Source: Butyriboletus loyo | Lineage: Eukaryota > Basidiomycota > Agaricomycetes > Boletales > Boletaceae | Length of the DNA stretch: 64,000 nucleotides | Direction of reading: 5' to 3' | Assembly (NCBI GenBank): GCA_038093515.1 | Contig: JBBPSI010000104.1 | Coordinates: 24,776 to 88,775, forward strand | In this document: piece after piece, positions 23,973-36,478 of the stretch | How positions within the stretch are numbered: the first letter of the stretch is position 1 | Layout of the letters: each line of letters opens with the position of its first letter | Notes under the pieces: model-generated | The model's database searches: none | What the model saw: only the letters and a program-made list of their open reading frames with translations | What the model was told of the DNA's origin: nothing | Made by a program: the position numbers and the translations under genes

Positions 23973-26416
23973 TCAGTCTCCGGCGATGGTCGCCATGAGC
24001 GCATCATCCACCTCTTTCATCCTCGCCATCTCCTTGAGCCTCTCTTGTTCCTGTTCGCGTACGATGTCGTTATCTCTCGTCACGCGATACGTTGGCTTCA
24101 TGAAGGGCTTGTAGTCGAGGTGACGCTTGACATAGAAGCACATGTATGCATTCGAATTGAGGCAAGCACCCAAGTTGGTGGGTGTCACTCTAACAAAGAT
24201 GGAAAGCGCATCGCGTCGTCATCAATTATATCGTCACCCCTACAACTCAACACTCACCTGTCGTCGTCGAAGCGATACCACTGCCCATGCTTGCATCAAC
24301 TACCAGCTCGAGAATGCCTCTCGGAAGAAACGACCCACCTCGTCCCGAAACCTCGCAAAATTGGTATAGTGCCCATTGTCCATCTGACCCCCGTGGTTGA
24401 TCACCGCAAACAGGTCATAGTCATACATCGCATCTGGTCCCGGATACCTACGTGCGCCGTCGCGATCATCAGCAACCGCGGTATATGTAAAAAGCCGCAG
24501 AACGACATTCGAAGGGCACCCACGTCGATCCATCTGCGTCTTTGCCCGAGTGGTTCATCGCGAGCGTCGTGTATGGTGCCATACTGAGCGACGCCGGGAA
24601 CCGGACCGGCGTGTCGATCTTTTGCGGGACCGCCTTCGAAGTCGTCTTGTGCTCGAAGCGCTGTAACACCCATGCACGTTTAACCCACAACCAGACTCCA
24701 TGCATCCCATCAAACAAGTGACCCTACCTTGAATTGAAAACTGAGCACAGGCGGCAACTTGCGTATGCTCAGACGCTTGACCGCTTCGTGTGCTTTCGTG
24801 CATTTACTGCAGCTGTATTCTTTCGCGCCGAGTTTCTCGGGCTTTGTGAACCTAGCAGACCGAACGCGATCAGCGTATCCTGGGAGCATGCAAATCCATC
24901 TATGTACCTCCTCAAACACCCCGCCAACGTATTCTCCCCTCCACCGAGCTCCCCGCCCTTTCCCCTCAGTTCCAAACTGATATCCAGCATAGGATCGACC
25001 GTACTCGTTATATTCCCACACCGCTCACACGTCACATCGCTTTGCAACTGTCCCGCAAACGTCTGGTGGATGATACAGTTGCATGAGATATTCGTCGACC
25101 CGCGGCACGTCCCATGAATTTGGTTGAGCAAGGTAATGAAACACTCGTGGGCATCTTGCTGAGAATAACCTGACATTTCCGCAGAGACTTTCCAAGTCGT
25201 AGTGAGGAACGACGTGGGTCCGAAAGGCGTCTGATTCGAAGAGTATACCTGGATGCCAAATTAGAAAGAATAAAGAAAGGGGAGAGTGGCAGTCAGATCC
25301 CAGATCTCGTGCCGCACGATAGGTTTTTGAAAGAGCCACTGGGGGCTGGTTGAGATTGTTATCGAAAGGTCACTTACTTCTGAAAACAGGTTGTCCATCT
25401 CACAGCAGATACAATCTGTATGCTTGCATAACATCGTGTTGTGCCTATCACCAAGGAAATAATTTCGTAATAGTGGATTGTGAACGAAACATTGGAGGAT
25501 GACGTTGAGGAAACAGGTTTGTCCAAGGTTGAACAAACCACGACGACCTCGGATTGGGCTGAGCATCGGCTACACGGGAAGCCCCGAGAGACCCACCTTG
25601 GCAAGGGAGGACAGTCGCCTGTTTGAGCACGGCAGCCTCCCTCTCACTTGGCATCCAAGGTTGATAAGGTTCTCTTGCCCTTTTCGCCACTGCGACCGAC
25701 ATGAAATCACCGAACCGGGAGATCATCTACAATCTACCTACCTTGAAACCGAGTCATCTTCTCCTCGATCAAAATAACGGTCGATTGATACATCGCGTCG
25801 ATAGCGATATCATATATGAAATCATCGCAATCTGCGCAAAAGACCGAGCCAGACCGGGTGTCGACGCCTGGATAGGCAATGATAGGGATGTGACCGCCAG
25901 GCACGGTCAGAGGAAACGGAAAGATCGGGGTCAAAGATAAGATGGACGTACAAAAAGAGTGGCCTGTTTCGTGCAGGTGGCTGGCGACGTGTCCGCTTGG
26001 CCAGCATCCCGCAAAGGAACAAGATAGACACGCGAATGGGCGTGATAAAGTTGCGTTGCAGACATCACAAGTTGGCGCAGAGACCTAGGTCAGAGATAGG
26101 TCAGCGACGTCATGGCCAAGGATTGAATGGGGGAGCGGGAGCGAAGACACACCTTTCGTCGCTTCGCAGGAGGAGAGGTATCCTGTAATCTACGTGCATG
26201 CCAGGCAACAACGGACTTGTACTTGTTCACCACACTGTCCCCTGCGCGTGGGTCCGCGAGCAAGGCGGCAATGTGGGGACAGCCCGTTGTCTCACCAGGC
26301 TCAGTGGGATCGGAAGTCGCAAGGAAAGGGATAGAGATATCAAAAGTCACGTCCGTGGCCGGGGCGGATTCATCGCCGAACAAGGTCGGTTGGGTAGTAT
26401 CAGAAGTCGTTGACAT
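23973..26416 (-). CDS. UBP8: Ubiquitin C-terminal hydrolase of the SAGA deubiquitinase module
   Basis: Eleven exons: 26153-26416, 25952-26084, 25742-25867, 25597-25689, 25378-25547, 24908-25248, 24728-24851, 24524-24660, 24339-24447, 24258-24280, 23973-24189, giving 578 residues. An N-terminal ZnF-UBP region (CPH near residue 47, then CDVCNATL, CLSCSFAGCW, HLHETGHSF, FCADCDDFIYD) is followed by the USP fold: NLGQTCFLN with the catalytic Cys (about 215), GYSQQDAHECF, SDVTCERCG, CSKC, and INHGGQMDNGHYTNF with the catalytic His. The order and length match yeast Ubp8/human USP22, which remove ubiquitin from histone H2B. The 23-bp tenth exon (WYRFDDDR) carries a conserved USP motif. Intron 5 is longer than the others (about 129 bp). 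The ortholog assignment is from family knowledge. Confidence 0.9.
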
Positions 26417-26638
26417 GACGGTGGTTGTGCTTCTCAGGCTCGGGTTACTTGGGACGCGGGCGGGTCTCCGTCAGGGCGTTTAGTTCAGACAGTCATGTAG
26501 GTGGTTTGCGGTGTGTTGGCAGGTTCGCGACCGCCAAGGGTACCGTCGACGCGCGTGGATGGTTGAACACGAGTTCACGGAAATTGCCTTATTTGGTGAC
26601 CCGCAGCGACATCGCAGCGGCTTAGTCTCGAACCATCC

Positions 26639-26831
26639 GAAACTTTTAGGGAGCGAAGTTGAAAACAATTCCTGGCGCGCTTGTTCTAGTATCAATGAAA
26701 CAGAACTGGCAATGGCTAGCAGTCTGTAGCAGTCTGTAGCACTCGGCCACCATCGGGAATCAGCAACTGTTTCACTGATTAGTAGGAAGCACGCCAGGAA
26801 TTATTTTCAGCTCCACTTCCTAAAAGTTCGA
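26639..26831. mobile_element. MITE family 1, copy 2 (long-arm form)
   Basis: The core 26691-26780 matches copies 1 and 3 (AATGAAACAGAACTGG on the left, CAGCAACTGTTTCACTGATT on the right, with AGCAGTCTGTAGC twice inside). Here the inverted arms extend further: AACTTTTAGGGAGCG and AATTCCTGGCGCGCTT on the left pair with AAGCACGCCAGGAATT and CACTTCCTAAAAGTT on the right, so the whole unit is about 190 bp. Confidence 0.65.
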
Positions 26832-26936
26832 GAATGACACTGCGTTGACCTTGTCAAGCCAGGTGATAATATTGCGCTATCGGTTGTGTATACTACCCTC
26901 AACTTGAGCTTGAACGAGTCAGCCAATCTTCATTGT

Positions 26937-27628
26937 ATGGCGGACACCAAAGCGTGCGTTTTTTGTCAGGTATACTCGGGCAATCGTCATTTTGATATTG
27001 TGTGGGAGGTAAGGCTCTGTCTCCATCCTAGTTTGACAAACCCATACACCCCCCAGGACGCAGACTTTCTGGCTTTCCGTGACCGACTGCCTACGAACCT
27101 TCACTACATCCTCATGATCCTCTTGATCCATATCCGCGAGTCTCATTCTGAGCCGTCCCTGGTGTTTTCTGCCGTAGATAGTGTAAATAAATTGACCAGA
27201 GGGGATGGATGCTGATATGGGTATGACTCTATTCATTCTGCTCCATACCTTGAAGCCGTATTCGAGTAAGACGCATGGAAAGTATAGGAAACAATATCCT
27301 AGATAAGTTCCAAATACCCATAACCCATTGCAAGTGAATATTCCTTTTTATTTTCATCATGTCAGACTTAATCTTACCCCCCCAATTCAAGGATGGGGTT
27401 CTACATACCACCCTTCTGTAATGTGCCCCACCTACACTTGCATGTGCAAGCCCCGCCCCATATCTCTTTCGTAGGACAGCTTCTGTGCCCCATTGCGAGA
27501 GGCTTTGGAAGTTCGGTAAGGGCTTTAGCTGGTTTTCTGAAGTGGGTCAGACCATCCGGATCCTGGAGGTTCAACTGTTGGAAGCCTCCCTTGTTAATTG
27601 TACCATCTGCTTTCAAACGACAATCTAA
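26937..27628 (+). pseudogene. Histidine-triad (HIT) domain protein, disabled
   Basis: The start MADTKACVFCQ, then HFDIVWE, then after a GT-AG intron (27010-27054 region) DADFLAFRDRLPTNLHYILM gives the HIT N-terminal half. Further on, MESIGNNILDKFQIPITHCK, a second intron, MGFYIPPFCNVPHLHLHVQA with the HxHxH histidine triad, and FGKGFSWFSEVGQTIRILE complete the family order. HIT proteins are nucleotide hydrolases/transferases. Between the parts the frame is lost: a stop and frameshift occur near 27260-27280, and one base is missing between GFGS and FGKGF near 27510. It is therefore read as a pseudogene, although a missed intron could rescue the first defect. Confidence 0.65.
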
Positions 27629-28696
27629 CCATCCTGTTAAGCATCTACTTGCACTTCTGATTCCCTCCGCTGTTGCGCTCCAAGCGGATAGCATCGGGAA
27701 GGAGGTGGGGCACGGAGACCACCAGGATCATCCTTTCACATCTCCTACGCAGAGATACGATTTCTTCCAAGCTGACCACTTATAGGAAAGATTTACGAGT
27801 AGTAGAGTATGCGTGTACAAACGCGACACGATATGTGTTAAGTAAGCAGACGAATATAGTCAAGATGTCTCAAGGCTGAATGGCGTGAGACGATTGTGGA
27901 ACCACCTAGATGAGGGTTTGAGCGCAGTACGCGTTATCGTATTGAGAGTCCGCTATCTAGTTAATATACGAGATCTACTTATTTGATATGATTGGGTCAT
28001 CAGCCTGTCACGTGACCGTATAGGCTTCAACACCTCTTCATTAATTTAATATATTTGCTTATCGTTTTCGAATGAAGGGCAGCCGCACTGCTCTTGGTCA
28101 GTCCTACCCTTCCTCCCTCCTGATGAGCAGCTGTGGCGCAGGACGCTGGTATGTATAAAAGACCGCTTGAATTCTGTCGGTTTTCTGCCCCCCCCGGACA
28201 AGCGACACAGCCTTACTAATGTTTGTACTCAGTGCTTGTCTTGCCAGTGGTAAAGTGGCCAATATTATCGACTCGACTTGCTAACCAGGCTCAAGGCTAC
28301 CCAACCACTGTGGAGAGAGAGAGGCAACATAGCTAAGGCACGAAGTGATCCTATGAATCAGCGAGGTAGCGCAGCTTCTCTTGCCCCTGCCCACCTCGCG
28401 ACTCCGTAGCAAGGTCGTAGTCTCCTCCACTCCACATTCTTTTCTCGCCCGGGAGCAGGTAGTGTTTCGGGCCGGAAAAGCCCGTAGGCTTTCGCCCTCC
28501 ATTCTATAGTGTCACTCAATAGTCTCGTACATCCGTACATAGTTTTCCAGCCATATTCCCTCTCTCTCTTTCGATCCCACCAAGTGTTTGATATTATAGG
28601 CCACACCCCACCACTATCGGCTTACTTCGGTGATAAAATAAAACCCCGCTACAACCTTATTCCTCACACACTCTCTTGAGCGCTTGAGCCTTCCTA
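27629..28696. other. Intergenic between the HIT relic and a TIR element
   Basis: No gene seen. A TATAAAAG motif occurs near 28154, but no ORF follows that could use it. Pyrimidine-rich and GA-rich patches lie at 28300-28570. Confidence 0.35.
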
Positions 28697-29187
28697 GGGC
28701 CTGCTCGGCTCCTCCGCCTCGGCCAAGTGCTTCCGCCAAAATGGAGGCGTTCGGGGTTCAAAGTCAGGCGACCTGTGCTCGGTACCGCTTGCGTCACATC
28801 GCCTGTGGCACTCGTCACACCATACTAGTAGTACCGAAAGATACTAGTACATCAGTGAAACGGTTATTGGTCGGAACCACCGGTTAGCTGTCTGTAGCTG
28901 TCTGTAGTACTCGGCTACACTCGGTTAGCATCGGAAACCAGCAACTGTTTTACTGATGTACTCGAGTCCTCGAATGATACAAGTAATGAATACCACTCCT
29001 AAGGACCTCTCCTCGCCTCTGTTTGCTACAGCTTGCCAGTAGTTGCTTCGTTGGTGATGCTCTGATTGCTATGTGGCATCCATGCGACAAGGCTGGCTTG
29101 CTCGCCAGCAGCGCTTTCTCTCAGCGCTGGAAGGAACATACAAACCTAGGCGATCGCTTAACCGAGGCGGGGGAGCCGAGCAGGCCC
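28697..29187. mobile_element. Non-autonomous TIR element family 2, copy A
   Basis: The left end GGGCCTGCTCGGCTCCTCCG and the right end, reverse-complemented GGGCCTGCTCGGCTCCCCCG, form terminal inverted repeats of about 27 bp ending in GCCTCGG. Inside are GCCAAAATGGAGGCG and CTTTCTCTCAGCGCTGGAAGG, both also present in copy B (47295-47684). There is no transposase ORF. Copy 3 of MITE family 1 is inserted within it. Confidence 0.75.
28850..28958. mobile_element. MITE family 1, copy 3, nested
   Basis: Ends CATCAGTGAAACGGTTATTGG and CCAGCAACTGTTTTACTGATG (reverse-complementary), flanked by TA on both sides. AGCTGTCTGT is duplicated inside. The left 60 bp are almost identical to copy 1 at 9713. 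It is nested in the family-2 element. Confidence 0.75.
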
Positions 29188-31372
29188 TTAGTACTAGTAT
29201 AAACAACTTTTAGCTCTACGCCTTGAGTTTGGGTTTGAGATTTCAGTAAGTTAGTTCACTCTTGTGAGCATTGACTAATATTTCGGATGTGATATCTCGC
29301 TCTCGAACCAGGTGGGTACTAGAGCAGTTTAGGAAATGTGAAAACTTGTTATCGCAGGCAGCTTCTTCAGGAATGTGCTCCAGGTCAACCATTAACGCCA
29401 TCCGGGTTTGGTGCGGCGACAAAAAGCCCGCTGATATTTTTATTCAATACACCCGAAATGCTACACAGCATGTACGTCTGCCTGCGATCTCGTTACTGGG
29501 TGACACTCACCGCATTCAAGCATGCTTTCAGATAAAATGCGTCTGGATGCCGCAGCAACAATCGGGAAGTCTTGATGAGCGCCGCTGCGGACCAGATTGA
29601 TTCATTTCCTGGGCTATTGATGCCCGTTCCCTCTTGCGGCGCATAGAACCGGAACTCCGCTCCCCGCCCATCTGCCCTAAGCAGATGCTCTGGGTAGGGA
29701 GGGAATGGCTCTTGCGATCATAAAGGCTCTTCCCCACAACGGGGCTTTCATTGAAACTATTGGTATGATATATCCACGCCAATTGATTCTCAGATTGTAA
29801 GGCTGATGTCGCACGAAAATGAAGGAAACCTTGTCATTTGTCCAAATTTAGCGCGAACACTATATTTGGGAGCGTATCGGACAAGCTCCTTTCGTTATTT
29901 TCCGGAAGTCTGGATGCTTTCAATCATTGTGATTACTATTTTTACAGAATCCAAACCATCACACCCCGCTCGGTGCACTGAAGTCATGACGTCAACCTAG
30001 TATAGGTTTTTCAACGTAAGCGGTCCAGTATGCCCTAAGCTGTATTTTTCGCGTAGTCAGCCACTTTTATCCTGTTCCTCTTCCAGCTGAGTACTCTGTT
30101 TATTGACCGTAAAATGAATAACAGCCATGATGGTCCGGTCTACGAGCAAGTATCTTCTTGCAGCGATGGCGCGCGGCAGGTTTTTATCTTTTCATAACCA
30201 TGTTTCGGTGATATTTATGCCAAACTTATCTGTCACGGCCCATTGATTCCATAGGCACCATTCCGGTTTGTGATGGATTGATGCCGCGTATCAAGGCCAT
30301 TGGTTCGCCAATCGAGTTGGTCCTCATTTCGGTTCCATGCGCGATCAGACCTTCTGGGTACGCCTACTTCGCAGGAACAGCACAGGCTTCCAACTGACCA
30401 TTTATCTGCCAGAGCCCACCCGCTTGCAATCATGTATCTTAAAAGTCTCGCTGATTACCATCTCGTAGACCACGGCGAGGGCGGTGACGTGCGGCAATGC
30501 CTATGCAACCAACTGGCGGCGCAGTAATTCCCACGTCGGGATCCCGGAACCCTGTGCACTACGTACCGACGGTTGATTTGATTGCCCCTGACTCTGTACG
30601 ATGTACAGGTATGCGCAAGATCTCGCGAAGATAGTGCACCCGCTCATTCGCACCCAACTTGGCCCCTCATCCCCGCGGAACCGAGAAATATCTCCAGAAA
30701 GCACTTCAGCCCAGGGTCCATCACGTCCTTCCTGTCACCGGCCCTGAATGGAAACTGCATGACGACAGGAAGCCAAGTTTGGAATGAGGAGGGGTGGAAT
30801 GCGGGGACACAAAAGGTGCTTGCCTGGACGCTGGACCATCCAACGGGTTCCTGGGCGAATTACGTGGATTCATCTCCAGGGCTGTGTGTCTACCGAGCCG
30901 GACATGGACGTAGGCGTGATCCCGGATAACAATGACGGAACCGGTGGACGAAGAATGGCTTGGGTGCTCGCTGGAGGGGGGATGTAGTGCGTGTCCAGAC
31001 AGGGGACGACTTGCCCTGAAAAGTAAGTCCATTTGCCTCTGATGAGCCCTACCACCCGCGTGCATACAGGCAATTGTATGGTTACTGGTAATATCTTAGA
31101 TCTGGGGCGAGCTTCCCCGATGTGGGTACCCTGCCTTACCACTTCTGTTGGACATTCCCCCCCTTTTTTGTCAAGTTTCAGGTGTGTGTACATCGCTTCC
31201 CTTCAAATTCAGTAAGGTTTTCCTGATATCCGTGGAAGAACGGTGGCACGGAAAGTGCGTTCCGAAGCGCTCCATATATCGGAGTGGCCAAAGGTCCGGA
31301 ATGTAATAAAAAGGCATCTTAACACCTCAACGAATTCAAACACAGGATTTACCCGCTTTTCATCAGCTGGCA
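29188..31372. other. Long interval upstream of oxalate decarboxylase
   Basis: No gene with a recognisable domain. A 65-codon plus-strand ORF (29338-29535) has a protein-like composition but no partner exon was found. The last few hundred bases should be the decarboxylase promoter. Confidence 0.35.
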
Positions 31373-33674
31373 ATGGTCAAGGGACTAGCGCCCCCTCTTG
31401 TCACGCTCCTATTCGCTGCGGTCGCATGTTGTTCCCCTTTGTTATCAGGCCGGAACAATAGCGATGGCGCCAGTACCACAGTTGCTACTGGTACGAAGGC
31501 TAGTTCCTCGTCAAGTTCCACGGCGAGTTCTACCTCGGCTGCCGCGTCCGCGAGTCCGACGGTACCATATGCCAGCGACAATCCAAACGGTATCCTCTGG
31601 ACCACGGACAGCAAAATTATACCGGAGCCTGAGCGAGGAAGTCTTGGTGCTTCTATCTTGGGTCCTCAGAATATCCCTTTAGAACTGCAGAACGCGGACC
31701 TACTGGCACCCCCGACGACGGACCATGGCGATATGTAAGATAGCGTCGTATATCGTTGTGAGGCTGAATGCCGACATCATGCTAGCCCGAACGCGAAGTG
31801 GCCGATGGCGCTCAGCCACCAACGTCTACAGACGGGTGGTTGGGTTAGAGTACAGAATGGTACGTTCATCTCGTCACCTTGGTAATGGTTTGAACGTTGA
31901 CGTCGTGTGTGCGCAGAGGAGGCAATGCCTATTGCGACGGGTGAGTCGGGCTCGCCTTGGTAAGAACTCTGAGGTATGTTAATCTTTTTTGGTAGCAATT
32001 GCGGGTGCCAACATGCGGCTCGAGGCGGGAGCTATACGGTAGGTTCTATTATTTCGACATCGTGCTTGATGCTCAAGAGGTCTGCTGACAGTGAACTCCA
32101 TTGGCACTCGAATTCAGAGGTAAACCCTGTCTTCACACTCATCTTCTCATGATACCAACTGAGTGACTCGTAGTGGGCGTATGTATTGAATGGACACGTC
32201 CAAGTAACATCCGTGGACCAAGATGGGAGGAACTTTGTTGGGAACGTGGTGCGTATTTGTACACCCGGGGAGTCTCGTCGTTGTTCACATTCACACCACA
32301 GGGACCCGGTGACTTGTGGTATTTCCCCGCTGGGATGCCCCATACTTTGCAAGCAACCAACGACACTGCCTACGGAGCAGAATTTTTGCTGGTCCGTTTG
32401 AACTGGTGATGAACCGAGCGTGGGCTGACCTTACCCCCAGGTCTTCGATAACGGCAATTTTGGTGATTCTACGACGTTTTCTGTATGTTCTAATCGCATC
32501 GAAATATTGCTACCATGCTGAAGTGACATGTACAGATTACCGGCGAGTTCGATTACACCCCGATTGTTCTTCTGGGCTGAATTGTCATGCACCAGATTGG
32601 TTGGCTCATGTACCGAAGGAGGTGATCGCCAAAAATTTTCAAACAAGCATTTCTGCGTTTAACAACATACCGTCCCAAGAGCTCTATATCTTTCCTGCAG
32701 GTATGCCCTATCCGCTACTTTTGTGCAAAGAAAACACACTCACGTCATCTTTCTGTACACAGCTCCTCCTACTACCTCGCAGGCACCTTCAGATCCTCAG
32801 GGCACGATACCTAATCCATTTACATACCTGCTTTCACAAGTGCCAGCCACGCAGTACAGTGGTGGAAGTGCAAAGATCGTCGATTCGACCACGTTCACTG
32901 CTGCGACGACGATTGCCGCCGTAGAAGTTGTCGTGGAACCTGGCGCGATAAGGTGAGCGCCTACGCTTGTTCATGTTCGGCTTTTCGATGATGCTCGATC
33001 ATAGAGAGTTGCACGTACGCATTCCTTGAAGCGTTGCTCTATGGTCTGCTCACACTATTTATCAGTGGCATCCTACCCAGGATGAATGGGATTTCTTCGT
33101 GTAAGCGAGCTTGTGGTTGCAAGCTGAGGGTATCTTGACACGTATTGGTAGGGAGGGAACTGGCCGCATGACGTTATTCGCTGCAAAAAGCAATGCTAGA
33201 ACATGGGATTTCCAGGTACACATTTGTTGCCTTAATTTTCAGCAGGCTTTTTAATATATATAGGCCGGAGATGTTGCCTATGTACCCGCATCCTACGGTG
33301 AGCCCGGTTTCGCTTTTCGCCACGTTGATGAACCTACTAACTCTTCACAGGACACTATGTGGAGAACACCGGAAACACGACTCTGAAATTCCTCGAGATA
33401 CTGAGGACCAGTAAGCACCCTTCGTACTACTCTCGGATGATATATCTTCTTACCCTTCCTTTGTAGACGTATACCAAGATGTCAGCTTGGCACAGGTGAG
33501 CGAATTCGTGACTCTTTGGTCATGACGGGTTCCTGAGTCGTTTCGTGATATCTCCAGTTGCTTGCTTTGACGCCACTTGCAATCGTGGAAGGCAACCTCG
33601 GTCTGTCTGAGGAGACGATAGCATCGTTCAACAGGACGAAACAAGTTGTTGTCGGGCCCACACCCAGCGCGTGA
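31373..33674 (+). CDS. Secreted bicupin oxalate decarboxylase
   Basis: Eighteen exons: 31373-31734, 31786-31859, 31917-31940, 31996-32038, 32092-32119, 32174-32248, 32302-32391, 32441-32482, 32536-32542, 32596-32700, 32763-32952, 33005-33014, 33066-33100, 33152-33215, 33264-33297, 33351-33410, 33467-33495, 33558-33674. They give 462 residues, normal for the family, which converts oxalate to formate and CO2 with manganese. The start is a signal peptide (KGLAPPLVTLLFAAVACCSP) followed by a Ser/Thr/Ala-rich linker. Cupin 1 has ELHWHSNSEW and FPAGMPH; cupin 2 has ELHWHPTQDEW and VPASYGHYVENTGN, so both HxHx4E...H metal sites are present. The seven-base exon 32536-32542 (with a GC donor after it) restores the frame into DWLAHVPKEV; the ten-base exon 33005-33014 encodes part of RELH. 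Phases agree throughout. Confidence 0.88.
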
Positions 33675-36478
33675 CGTAGCGTGGTAAACGAGTATGAGGA
33701 AATTATTTTACTTTTCGCCACTAGACCGGGTTGTCTTATTTGACAACTTATTGTATAGGGCGCTGTATTTTATTTGTATTGAATATGGACTTCGTATGAT
33801 ATAACTCACCACATTGTTGTCAATATTACAGTGGCGATAGGGGGTTTGTCCAAAGATGGAATCTCGCGTGAAATTACGAATACCTGCCCTAAATAACTGT
33901 TGTTTACTCTAATGTTCGATTTTAATTTTTTCCTCCACTCTTGGTTGCTTTCGAGCGAGAACGATGTGCAGGACGTGGCCTCACTGCGTTTTTGCGTCGT
34001 TTCGATTGAAAGAAGGCTGAGTCTTTCTATGTGAGTCTTCCACTGTTTTTATTGCCTGGCATTTTCTGCGATGAAAAATACCTTTTTCAATCGGCGAGCG
34101 TTCGTATATCGTGCTGCAATGTGTCCTATATGTCATAGTTACCCTGATCCTTCCATGTTTTCATTTCACTGGGATATGTCTGACAGTCCTTTCATAGATG
34201 CTGCGACGTTCCTTTCTTCCCGTTGAACCATCACATACATGTAACTGGTAAGTCATCCTTACCTTTCCGGAACGAGACCGCTCTGCGAGATGAATTATCT
34301 TGTCATTCAAACTAGAGTTTCTGAGTGCGATCCAGCACGATGCTCTCACACATTTTATCTGTCAATCCACTGATCTTTTTCTAATTCGAGTTTGATTCCC
34401 TGGAATGACCGTATGCTCACCCTTCTCTTCAGATATGTTTATTGCTAAAAGGTACCTGCAGAGGTCAGTTTGAGTCAATTTTATTGTGCTTCGGTATGAT
34501 GTATTATGGAGTTACCGCCTGAAGTTCCTTTACGAGGAGCTTTTGACGACATTTCCTGGCTGTTTTATTACTATTATTTCTGACTTTCTCTTCGATTCAT
34601 TATCAATGCGATGACTAATTCCTCTACTATCCAGCCTTTCGGACTCTTCTCTTGGCCTTAGCCTGTGAGAGTCGACTCCCCACGAAGGTAACTACAAGGT
34701 GTGTACTCGTATTATTTGCTTCTTCCATGATGTTCTTTTCACGACGGTCTTCGTATCACTATGCCGAAAAGGCCCGCCACAGCTCAATATTTTCGGGCAC
34801 CCCATTCTGATGCTTTTATCCTGCTTGATGTGTCTCAAACTCCTACTCACAACCTACATGCGCAGGTATCTTCGTTGGCTTGCACTGTGGATATTAGATT
34901 CGGTCTCAAGGTAAGCTTACTATTTTAAATTGCATGTTTAATTACTGCCATTCTTGCGGATGAATCTTGTCCAAAAAATATAATCAACTAGAAGCTGTTT
35001 CTGAACTTCGGCGTAGATTACAACGACTTCTTCTGATTTTCCTTTCAAGTTTTGTTTCCATCAAAGTTGACATGAGCTAACCCGATTGCAAAGCCAGGAT
35101 AACAAACTGGCTTGGGCGGCTCCACTATTTCGCCATTATGTCTGAACACACCCTCGGTGATGAAGGGACAAGTCAATGGACCTTTGGGTTTCTTTCTCTC
35201 TCCCGATGATGATGAGAATGTCTTGGAGGCTATTGAGATCATTGTGGACATACCACCAAATTGCCAACCCTCTCTGCAGTACGCTACAACACCTCGTTGT
35301 TCCTCCCTGTCTTCAATTATAAAGTCGAGGAACGGGTTTTACTAGATTTCGTTGATGATGATGACCTGGCAAACATCCGGTTATGAGGAAATCCAGCCAT
35401 TCACATTACCACTGTCGACTGAGAAGACCCCGGGTGTAATCAGAGCAAGCATTGTAATAATCTTTTTCGAGGAGATAGCCCCATCTCATAATTTGCGGAT
35501 GCTATCCGTGGAGACTTCACAATAGATATGGCTGTACTGATGGTTTACCTTGTCAGCATTAATTGGATGATCAGTCTCACCTCGAGGCTAGACATAGTAT
35601 GATGTCATCTAAGCCTGGCTGGAGGTTTCATCAAGGTTTGTGGCGACACACGTGCTTCCTCCATCTCCGAGATGATCTTGGGGGACTCCTTGTACTTGAT
35701 TGGGAATGTCGAGGTTCATGTACGGTACAGCTTCCAGTCCTCCGTGTAGGATCCGACCACCTTGGAGGCATGATATCCCTGAAATGTCCAGGCGGTACGA
35801 GTGTTCTTACGAGATCACCACGCTGTGATGAAGCTCCATGATATGATCAACTGGTGGTGGTGGTATTCCACAAGAGATGTGTGTGTGACCACATACATTT
35901 CCGAGTCATGACATCGACTCGGTGCGGTGGTTGGCGATAAGCCGAAACTCCGATGAATCAGCAAGCAGCATTGAAGGGGTGGGATTCTTCCCCGTCCCGT
36001 AAACGATTATTTATTTAATATTAATGACCACCCAGCCAAAGGAATCGACTGTCACTGCACTGCACTGCACTCGCCGTATGTACTTGCGAACGTTGTGGAT
36101 CAACCGGGCTCTAGAGCTCTAATCTCGAAAAGAGGTTCAACCGAACTTGCTGGCTACCGTGGTGGGGAAAGGAAAGGCGGACTCCAATCTGAGTGTGAAT
36201 ATACCCTTGAGTGATTTAGTGATTTAGAATACGTTGCAAGTCGATAAGCATGAGCAGAACGCCCGCACTTGTTCTCGTTCACGTCGGCTACCGTCACCTG
36301 CATGTCCGTCCAATTTCGACGACAGATCTAAGGATACAAACAGTGCGGTATAGCCTACACGGCAAGTCTACTCGTCTACGCATGATCGATCAAACGACGC
36401 AATGCGCGTCGCGGGGGGGAGTCCGCAAAAAAAAAAAACGGCGGCTGTCCCTAGGTAAGGGAACAAAAGAAACTATAA
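33675..36478. other. 2.8-kb interval without a recognised gene
   Basis: T-rich for the first 1.4 kb. Protein-like scraps: minus strand 35590-35790 reads SKVVGSYTEDWKLYRT before a stop, then FPIKYKESPKIISEMEEA; plus strand 35170-35280 reads PDDDENVLEAIEIIVDIPP. They do not join into one model and may be relics. A 12-bp A run (36426-36437) lies just past the F-box gene 3' end. Confidence 0.35.

Noticed and set aside
28148..28165. TATAAAAG as a promoter
   Set aside because: No ORF with coding character follows on that strand before the TIR element.
30582..31065. Overlapping plus and minus ORFs before oxalate decarboxylase
   Set aside because: Neither strand shows a domain, cupin motif or consistent splicing, so they were not called as an upstream gene copy.
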